From: Gemmatimonadales bacterium
GTDB lineage: Bacteria > Gemmatimonadota > Gemmatimonadetes > Gemmatimonadales > GWC2-71-9
Direction: 5' to 3'
NCBI GenBank assembly: GCA_013812695.1
Contig: JACCSZ010000305.1
Location: 1 to 8,963 of the forward strand
DNA: 8,963 bases
Positions 1 through 4,914 of this stretch are shown here, in pieces. Position 1 is the stretch's first letter, and every line of letters begins with the position of its first letter. The notes under the pieces are model-generated. The model was not told the origin of the DNA. It made no database searches and saw only the letters and a program-made list of their open reading frames with translations. The translations under genes and the position numbers were made by a program.

Positions 1-281
1 TGCGCTCCCTCCGAAAGGCGCCCGCCTTCGCCGCGGCCACGATCGTCACGCTGGCCCTCGGCATCGCCGCCGCGAGCGCGATGTTCACCGCGGTGAGCGG
101 CATCCTGGCCGCGGCGCTCACCCGCGGACTCCGCGGTATGCTCTTCGGTGTCGGCCCACTCGACGTCCCGGTGCTGCTGGCGACGGCCGCTATGCTGGTG
201 GGGATCGCCGCCCTCGCCTGCTACGTTCCGTCCGGACGGGCCGCCTCCGTGCCGCCGGCGAGTGCGCTGCGGGCGGAGTGA
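1..281 (+). pseudogene. Internally deleted ADOP-family (FtsX/MacB-like) ABC permease remnant, 5' end outside window
   Basis: The reading frame is open from base 3 to the TGA at 279-281 and continues upstream of the window. The first part (LRKAPAFAAATIVTLALGIA, then AMFTAVSGIL) is the N-terminal signature and first membrane helix of ADOP permeases, the large acidobacterial-type duplicated orphan permeases of the MacB/FtsX family. It passes without interruption, at about bases 105-118, into the C-terminal signature of the same family: ALTRGLRGMLFGVGP, a last hydrophobic helix, then ACYVPSGRAASVPPASALRAE. Family members are usually around 800 residues with two periplasmic MacB-PCD domains and two FtsX blocks. 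Only about 92 residues are visible here, so roughly 700 or more are missing in frame. The product keeps at most two helices and cannot work as a permease. An assembly deletion would give the same picture. The family call is sound; calling it a pseudogene is inference. Confidence 0.75.
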
Positions 282-330
282 TGGGCACTGCGCGTTCTGG
301 CTGACCCGAAGCGGCCCGACTCCCGATGCA

Positions 331-368
331 AGCCGCCACCCCGGGCTGGTGTCCGGGTGGGCGCGGCT
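331..368 (+). terminator. GC-rich hairpin downstream of the permease remnant, possible terminator
   Basis: AGCCGC at 331-336 pairs with GCGGCT at 363-368. Inside it, CACCC(C)GG at 337-344 pairs with CCGGGTG at 353-359, with small bulges. It lies about 50 bases after the permease stop. There is no T-run, so it would be a non-canonical or Rho-assisted terminator at best, and such hairpins also arise by chance in GC-rich DNA. Confidence 0.25.
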
Positions 369-499
369 GAACTCCAGCGTACGCTCCCCATCTCGCCAGC
401 GATGCCTCGCTATCCAATCGGCGGCGACCGTCAGACTGCCACAATAAGGGGACACACGGAGTACTTCAACTGTTCTCTGGAGAGGACGCTTCGGGGCTC

Positions 500-526
500 G
501 TCATCCCGAGCGGAGCGAAGGAGCCA
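500..526. repeat. Single, diverged arm of the dispersed palindromic repeat
   Basis: The 27-28 bases starting GTCATCCCGAGCGGAGCGAA match the left arm of the perfect inverted repeat at 6771-6798 at about 24 of 28 positions, and similarity trails on for several bases (CATCACTCGG against CATAACTTGG). No matching right arm follows, so this is a half copy or an older, eroded copy. Similar GTCATCCTGAGCG elements are scattered between genes in many bacterial genomes. Confidence 0.55.
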
Positions 527-705
527 TCACTCGGGGCAGGCCTCGTGAGATCGTTCGCCCGCCTCGAGCCGCGTACATCTCGACGGCGAACGACCTAGCC
601 AGGTGCGCAGCACGCGTTGGCATGCCCGATGCAAAGACGGCGGCTCGCTCGCCAGCACAATCGTCCCTGCGCACGTCCACGACTCGTAACGCCGGAGGCC
701 TGAGC

Positions 706-1731
706 ATGTCCCGCCCACTCCTCGCCCTGCTTCTGCTGCTCGGCCTCACGAGCGCGGGGGCCGCCCAGTCCGCGAGCCCGACCGTCTGGACCCTCGCCAG
801 CGGCGACTTCACCATCTACGGCCACACCAGCTACACCCCGACGCTCGTCCTGATTCCTCGCATCGTGTTCGACACCGCCCGGGGCGTGGACAGCGCCCGC
901 GTGATGGACAGCGTACGCCTCGCGCGGATCGGCCACGCCGGACTCGCGGCCGGCCTCACGGCCTGGCCAACCGACTTCTATTGCGGCGGAGTGTCATCGG
1001 GGTCGATGCTGACGGTCGAGCCCCGCGATCTGCTGGACCGTGTCCGCGTCGCGGCCCGGTGCGGCGTCCGGCTCGTCCTCGTCCCGCCCCGGCGACTGCT
1101 CACCGCCGATGGCCGGCCGAAAGGAGCCTTCTCGGTGGACAGCGCGAAGCGGCTGACCGACCACTACGCGGCGGCGCTGCCGCCTGACTCGCTCTACAAG
1201 TACCGCGCGACGCTCCTCGGCCTCAACCTCGCGGACGACTACAAGTGCACCACGTGCTGGGGCGGGAAGACGATCACCCGCGCGCAGATTGCCGAGTGGG
1301 CCGCGTACGCGCGCACCCGGCTGCCCGGCCTGCCGCTCGGCGTGCGGGTCACGCCCGATTGGGTGGCGGCCGCTCCCGCGCTCGCGCCGCTGCTCGATTA
1401 CGCCTGGGCGCAGTACGACACCAAGCGCGGCGAGCCCCAGACGTACTACGACAACGCGGCCACCATCGCGGACCAGCTCGGGCTCCGCCTCGTGATGGGT
1501 CTCAACGTCGAGGACTGCCACGGCGTGAGCACCAGCCCGTGCGGCGCGGCGGACCTGATCCGGATCGGCACGATCGCGGTGAGTCACCCGGCGAGCTGCG
1601 CGTTCCTCAACTGGAAGTACGCCGAGGCGACCTGGCAGCAGATCGAGGTCCGCGACGTGTGGGACGACCTGCTGGCGATGGCGAAGGCGCGGCCGGCGCG
1701 GGAGTGCCGGAGGGCGGAGGGCGGAGGGTGA
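706..1731 (+). CDS. Secreted cysteine-rich protein of unknown function, possibly TIM-barrel hydrolase-like
   Basis: The protein has 341 residues from ATG 706, preceded by GGAGG at 694-698 with 7-base spacing. An in-frame ATG at 622 would add 28 polar residues before the signal peptide and is unlikely. Residues 1-21 form a Sec signal peptide with likely cleavage after AGAA or AQS near 20-22. The exported part has eight cysteines (92, 118, 180, 183, 270, 278, 298, 334), including a CTTC pair, which suggests disulfides outside the cytoplasm. Spaced strand-like segments ending in polar residues (LLGLNLADD 170-178, LLDYAWAQYD 229-238, LRLVMGLNVED 260-270, CAFLNWKY 298-305) resemble the strand ends of a (beta/alpha)8 barrel as in glycoside-hydrolase-like proteins. 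I cannot assign a named family or substrate. The last residues (RAEGGG) come from a short tandem repeat. Confidence 0.8.
   Translation: MSRPLLALLLLLGLTSAGAAQSASPTVWTLASGDFTIYGHTSYTPTLVLIPRIVFDTARGVDSARVMDSVRLARIGHAGLAAGLTAWPTDFYCGGVSSGSMLTVEPRDLLDRVRVAARCGVRLVLVPPRRLLTADGRPKGAFSVDSAKRLTDHYAAALPPDSLYKYRATLLGLNLADDYKCTTCWGGKTITRAQIAEWAAYARTRLPGLPLGVRVTPDWVAAAPALAPLLDYAWAQYDTKRGEPQTYYDNAATIADQLGLRLVMGLNVEDCHGVSTSPCGAADLIRIGTIAVSHPASCAFLNWKYAEATWQQIEVRDVWDDLLAMAKARPARECRRAEGGG
1708..1728 (+). repeat. Three tandem copies of CGGAGGG
   Basis: Three perfect copies of the heptamer CGGAGGG sit at the 3' end of the secreted-protein gene and stop where its TGA begins at 1729. Because the unit is 7 bases, gain or loss of a copy would change the frame and alter the C-terminus. 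Confidence 0.6.
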
Positions 1732-1785
1732 CGTGCACCACGGATCGATCTCGACTGCGATAGGAGCCGGATGCATGTTTAGGGT

Positions 1786-1977
1786 GTGAGGCTGCTGACT
1801 CGTGCGGCGCAGATGCTCCTGGCTCTGACGGCCTGCTCCGGATCCGGTGACGGCCTCCGGGCGTCCCCTGCGGCCAGCGCGCCCGACCTTCCGGGCGAGG
1901 AACGCATCGCGCTGGGTTGGGTCCGTCGCGTGTGCACGATCGAAAGGGGACTGGAATCGTGCCTGCCTACGTCGTAG
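1786..1977 (+). CDS. Possible short lipoprotein or lipoprotein-gene remnant
   Basis: This 63-residue frame opens with GTG at 1786. Its start looks like a bacterial lipoprotein signal: positive residues (MRLLTR), a hydrophobic run (AAQMLLAL) and a lipobox-like LTAC followed by SGSGD. The rest has no recognisable domain and runs 19 bases into the following DUF1330 gene. The ribosome binding site is poor (GGAG at 1763-1766 is too far away; only AGGG is near the start). It may be the leftover signal sequence of a lost lipoprotein gene, a real small lipoprotein, or chance. I favour a remnant, weakly. Confidence 0.3.
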   Translation: MRLLTRAAQMLLALTACSGSGDGLRASPAASAPDLPGEERIALGWVRRVCTIERGLESCLPTS

Positions 1978-2267
1978 TTCAGGTCGCCGTCGACGACCCC
2001 GCCGTGTACGAGAAGTACAAAGCCCTGGCCCCGCCCGCGATCGCGGCGTACGGCGGTCGCTACATCGTTCGCGCGGGTCCCAGCGAAATCCTGGAGGGAA
2101 CGTGGCAGCCGCCGCGGCTCGTCCTGCTGGAGTTCCCGACGATGCAGCAGGCGCGCGCCTGGTGGGCGTCACCCGAGTACGCGGCGGCCAAGGCGTTGCG
2201 GCAGTCGTGCGCGGAGACGGAGATGCTGCTGATCGAGGGGTTCGCGCCGCCTACGGCTTCGGGCTGA
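1959..2267 (+). CDS. DUF1330 family protein
   Basis: The protein has 102 residues from GTG 1959, with AAGGGGA at 1944-1950 as ribosome binding site 8 bases upstream. This start gives the family-typical N-terminus PAYVVVQVAVDDPAVYEKY. The longer frame from 1917 would add 14 atypical residues. The remainder fits the ferredoxin-like DUF1330 fold: APPAIAAYGGRYIVRAG at about 24-40, a strand with ...PPRLVLLEFP, then the helix AWWASPEYAAAKALRQ and the closing strand EMLLIEG. Members are about 95-105 residues, so it is full length. The family is a small cytoplasmic dimeric alpha-beta barrel with no settled biochemical role. The gene lies 80 bases before the YdeI-like gene and could be co-transcribed with it. 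Confidence 0.88.
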   Translation: MPAYVVVQVAVDDPAVYEKYKALAPPAIAAYGGRYIVRAGPSEILEGTWQPPRLVLLEFPTMQQARAWWASPEYAAAKALRQSCAETEMLLIEGFAPPTASG

Positions 2268-2347
2268 AGCAACGACCCTCCATCGACGCTGGAGATCGGG
2301 ATGGGCAATATGCATCGCTCGGGGCACCAGGCGCTCCGCGGCAGCTC

Positions 2348-2929
2348 GTGACGGGCGTCGCGAAGGAGTTGCCCGTCAAGCGTTTCCCGTCGCCCGGCGC
2401 CTGGGACGCGTGGCTCGAGAAGCACCACCTAACCTCACCGGGTGTCTGGCTCGAGATCGCCAAGAAGGAGAGTGGCCTGGTTTCGGTGTCCCATGCCGAG
2501 GCCTTGGAAGTCGCCCTCTGCTTCGGCTGGATCGACAGCCAGACCGCATCCGTCGACGCCAAGCACTTCCGGCAGCGCTTCACGCCGCGCCGCCCCCGGA
2601 GCAGGTGGTCGCAGATCAACTGTGCGGCCGTCGAGCGGCTGCGGACGCAAGGGCGATTGGCGCCAGCAGGCGTGCGCGAGATGGAGGCGGCCAAGGCGGA
2701 TGGCCGGTGGGCGGCGGCGTATGCGTCGGTCCGGACGATGACCGCACCCGCTGATCTCCAGGCCCAACTGGACTCCCATCCCCGGGCGCGGCGCTTCTTC
2801 GACCAACTGGACAGCCGGAACCGCTACGCCATTCTCTATCGGCTGCATGACGCCAAGAAAGCCGAGACGCGACAACGCCGGCTCGAGAAGTTCGTCCGGA
2901 TGCTCGAGGCGGGGGAGACGCTCCATTGA
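2348..2929 (+). CDS. YdeI/OmpD-associated family protein
   Basis: The protein has 193 residues from GTG 2348, close to the usual 190-200 of the family. The start is the least certain part: the ribosome binding site is weak, and the frame is open far upstream without a better start codon. A TTG at 2369 has AAGGAG directly against it and is less likely. Family hallmarks are present in order: WDAWLEKHH at 19-27, GVWLEIAKKESG at 32-43, SHAEALEVALCFGWIDSQ at 48-65, QRFTPRRPRSRWSQIN at 76-91, KADGRWAAAY in the middle, and LDSRNRYAILYRL at 154-166 followed by a basic helix and GETLH. E. coli YdeI has been linked to stress and antimicrobial-peptide resistance through OmpD, but the biochemical function is not known. 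The gene ends 11 bases from the convergent dehydrogenase gene. Confidence 0.88.
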   Translation: MTGVAKELPVKRFPSPGAWDAWLEKHHLTSPGVWLEIAKKESGLVSVSHAEALEVALCFGWIDSQTASVDAKHFRQRFTPRRPRSRWSQINCAAVERLRTQGRLAPAGVREMEAAKADGRWAAAYASVRTMTAPADLQAQLDSHPRARRFFDQLDSRNRYAILYRLHDAKKAETRQRRLEKFVRMLEAGETLH

Positions 2930-2940
2930 GATCGCGCTGA

Positions 2941-3807
2941 TCACCCCTTCGGGCGCGCGTCCATGCCGAAATCGGCCTTCAACCGTTCGTACCAGGCATC
3001 GTCGTCCAGGGCGCCCCACTCGACCCACTCCTCGTCGTTCATCGCCTTGCGCCATCCGAGAAACCCCTCCGCGTCCGGCCCCACCGGATGCCGCAGCTGC
3101 CACGTGCCGCTTTCGACGATTTCAACCACCTTCTCTCCCACCACCGAGGGCGGGGCGGGGTTCTTCAACGAGGCGGTAAACATCGCGGCAAAGCGGCGTT
3201 GTTGCGGATACGGCGATGGGCCCTGCGGGATCTCGACGCGTCTGGCCATCGGGGTGTCGATGATGCCCGGCTCCACGATCGCGACCCGGACGTTGAACGG
3301 CTTCATTTCCTGGGCCAGCGACTCGCTGAGCGCCTCCAAGGCAAATTTCGATGCCGTGTAGGGAGCCATGGGGGAGCACGCGACATGACCTGCGATCGAC
3401 GCGATATTGACGATGCAGCCGCTCCGACGTTGGCGCATTGCCGGCAGCACACCCTGGATACAGCGGAGCGCGCCAAAGTAGTTCGTTTCCATGACAGCCC
3501 GGAACTCGGCCAAGGGAAGCTCCTCCACCGAGCCACTGCGCTCGATCCCCGCATTGTTGACTAGCACGTCGATGGCCCCGTCCTCGTTCACGACACGGTC
3601 CATTCCTGCCTTCACCGACTCGTCAGAATCGACATCCATCGCGGCAATCGTGATCGGGAGCCCTTCTGATGCGGCGCGGCGCCCGAGCTCGGGGGCGCGA
3701 CTTGGATTGCGCATCGTCGCATACACCTTGTGGCCAGCCTTGGCGAAGGCCACTGCCGTGGCCAACCCGATGCCCGAGCTGGTGCCTGTAATGAGGACTC
3801 GTGCCAT
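2941..3807 (-). CDS. Short-chain dehydrogenase/reductase (SDR family oxidoreductase)
   Basis: The protein has 288 residues from the ATG at 3807-3805, with AGGAG (3819-3815) 7 bases upstream. A longer frame to 3870 lacks such support. Classical SDR features are complete: the cofactor loop TGTSSGIG at 7-14, D58 in MDVD, NNAG at 84-87, N109, and the catalytic S137, Y150 and K154 (YTASK at 150-154), followed by PG at 180-181. Arg33 at the end of the second strand, with no acidic residue there, suggests NADP(H) preference. The C-terminal extension from about residue 225 to 288 would shape the substrate pocket. The substrate cannot be read from the sequence. It lies 59 bases downstream of the small gene at 3867-4130 on the same strand and is probably in an operon with it. 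Confidence 0.93.
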   Translation of the reverse strand: MARVLITGTSSGIGLATAVAFAKAGHKVYATMRNPSRAPELGRRAASEGLPITIAAMDVDSDESVKAGMDRVVNEDGAIDVLVNNAGIERSGSVEELPLAEFRAVMETNYFGALRCIQGVLPAMRQRRSGCIVNIASIAGHVACSPMAPYTASKFALEALSESLAQEMKPFNVRVAIVEPGIIDTPMARRVEIPQGPSPYPQQRRFAAMFTASLKNPAPPSVVGEKVVEIVESGTWQLRHPVGPDAEGFLGWRKAMNDEEWVEWGALDDDAWYERLKADFGMDARPKG

Positions 3808-3866
3808 CGATGATCTCCTCTGTATGGGGGCCACGATCAAAGGGTCCGAATGCGAGCGATCTTGCC

Positions 3867-4130
3867 TCACCTGTTCTCGATGTAGATCGTAACGGGCTCC
3901 AGAACGCCGTGAGCCTGCTTGGCCGCCTTGATTTCGGGCGAGTCAAGCGCCGCCTGCATAGCCGCCAGATCGTGAACGTCCACAGTGAGGGCGACGTTGT
4001 TGCTGCCGTCGGCGCTGAGATAGTCGACCACGCTCGATCCCCACGAAGCGAACCCCTCGACTCGTTCCGAATGCTTGCTCGCCCAATGAGCAGAATCACT
4101 GACCCGGTGTGTGAATACGACTCTTGGCAT
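3867..4130 (-). CDS. Small dimeric alpha-beta-barrel-like protein of unknown function
   Basis: The protein has 87 residues from the ATG at 4130-4128, with a GAGGAGGGAG purine stretch just upstream (around 4134-4143). Much longer open frames exist but begin in non-coding-like sequence. The pattern is a ferredoxin-like beta-alpha-beta-beta-alpha-beta unit: PRVVFTHRVSD, a helix with HWASKH, SSVVDYLSADGSNNVALTVDV, the helix LAAMQAALDSPEIKAAKQAH, and the closing strand VLEPVTIYIE. This matches small stress-responsive or monooxygenase-like (DABB/ABM-type) proteins in shape; residue-level family membership is uncertain. It is the first gene of a probable two-gene operon with the SDR and transcribes away from the pilin-like gene. 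Such proteins are often modest accessory enzymes or cyclases, but no catalytic residue can be named here. Confidence 0.8.
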   Translation of the reverse strand: MPRVVFTHRVSDSAHWASKHSERVEGFASWGSSVVDYLSADGSNNVALTVDVHDLAAMQAALDSPEIKAAKQAHGVLEPVTIYIENR

Positions 4131-4478
4131 GACTCCCTCCTCTGTGATCGTAGGTTGCGGCTTCCTGACCCGCGCAAAGTACCGGCTGGCCGGGAGGCTA
4201 GAAACCCCACCCCAGCGCCAGACGCCCGGCTCGACCCTCCACGAGCTGCACCCCGCTGCACCCTCGAAACCAATGTGGGGGCAAAGCCTTGCTGTCGCGT
4301 TCGAGATCCGCCGTTCGCGACGCCGACAACGAATCGAACGCTGTCGGCTTCCTGCGGATTGCTCCGGGGCCGCCGGCTCCGCACACTGGACTGACGGAGA
4401 CCGAGGCACGACCGGGGAGCAGCGCGGACGCGGGCTCCCGTCGCTCACCACACCGATTCACCATTCACTGGAGGGCGC
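4131..4478. other. Divergent intergenic region
   Basis: These 348 bases separate the minus-strand pair from the plus-strand pilin-like gene, so promoters for both should lie here, though I cannot point to clear -35/-10 boxes. There is a small tandem repeat (GCTGCACCCC GCTGCACCCT) near 4245-4266. On the minus strand, 4277-4198 reads like the end of an outer-membrane beta-barrel protein, closing on VEGRAGRLALGWGF and TAG, but a frame change is needed within it. The ribosome binding site of the next gene (GGAGG, 4470-4474) ends the region. Confidence 0.5.
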
Positions 4479-4904
4479 ATGGCTTCCCGCAGGGTACCGC
4501 TCGCCCTCGTCCTGCTCGCCGCGCTTTCACTCGCCTGTGCCGGATCGATCCGTGCGCAAACCACCGCGTCCGTCGCGACCGCCACGTGGCGGGCCACCCC
4601 CGCCTCCGTCCTCAAGACCGCCCTCCGCGCCGCCGCCGCCGCGCAGGCGCGCTACCGGGCGGAGCACGGGACGTACGCCGCCGATGCGCGGCAGCTCGCG
4701 TTCCGGGCCGAATCCGGCATTCGCGTCGACGTCCTCGGCGCGGGCGCCGGCGGCTGGCAGGGCAAGGCGACGCACATGAATCAGCCGGGCCGAAGCTGCG
4801 TCGTGTTCGTCGGCGCGCTCGACGGCGCCGAGTCGCCGCGCACCGACGGCGACCGCGAGATGGCGGGTGAAGAAGGCATCCCGCTCTGCGACCGGATGCG
4901 CTGA
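4479..4904 (+). CDS. Exported protein resembling a type IV pilin/pseudopilin head domain
   Basis: The protein has 141 residues from ATG 4479, with GGAGGG at 4470-4475 close upstream. Residues 1-26 are a Sec signal peptide, likely cut near IRA-QT; the cysteine at 20 (SLAC) is a poor lipobox. Residues 45-59 form a helix (LKTALRAAAAAQARY), followed by AEHGTYAADARQL (61-73), IRVDVLGAGAGGWQGKATH (81-99), and a cysteine pair C107/C137 in a closing segment ending EGIPLCDR. That order (helix, tyrosine-rich turn, strand, GW..ATH, two cysteines as a disulfide loop) is what the C-terminal head of type IV pilins and GspG-like pseudopilins looks like. The prepilin cleavage and methylation motif is absent, so it should not enter a pilus by the usual route. 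The next gene starts 10 bases after the stop, suggesting a shared transcript. The pilin likeness is inferred by pattern. Confidence 0.7.
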   Translation: MASRRVPLALVLLAALSLACAGSIRAQTTASVATATWRATPASVLKTALRAAAAAQARYRAEHGTYAADARQLAFRAESGIRVDVLGAGAGGWQGKATHMNQPGRSCVVFVGALDGAESPRTDGDREMAGEEGIPLCDRMR

Positions 4905-4914
4905 GCGCCACGGC

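Larger units (their letters stand above)
282..705. other. Gene-poor intergenic stretch
   Basis: No reading frame here has family-like content; those present overlap one another in several frames and lack convincing ribosome binding sites. The stretch holds a GC-rich hairpin (331-368), one arm of a dispersed repeat (500-526), a short AT-richer patch around 436-480, and the GGAGG ribosome binding site (694-698) of the next gene. I could not recognise a clear promoter. Confidence 0.6.

Noticed and set aside
282..705. Search for a tRNA, small RNA or transposase remnant
   Set aside because: No cloverleaf, CCA end, terminal inverted repeat or transposase motif could be recognised here.
994..2172. 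A 392-codon minus-strand frame
   Set aside because: It covers the antisense of the secreted-protein gene and DUF1330, has low-complexity arginine-rich content and no family features.
1847..2347. An upstream extension of the YdeI-like gene
   Set aside because: The frame is open but overlaps the DUF1330 gene entirely, and the added sequence has no family similarity. The family-typical length starts at about 2348.
4867..4914. GTG 4867 as start of the Ig-repeat protein
   Set aside because: It would overlap the preceding gene by 38 bases and add a sequence with no sign of selection; ATG 4915 is preferred, though its ribosome binding site is also weak.
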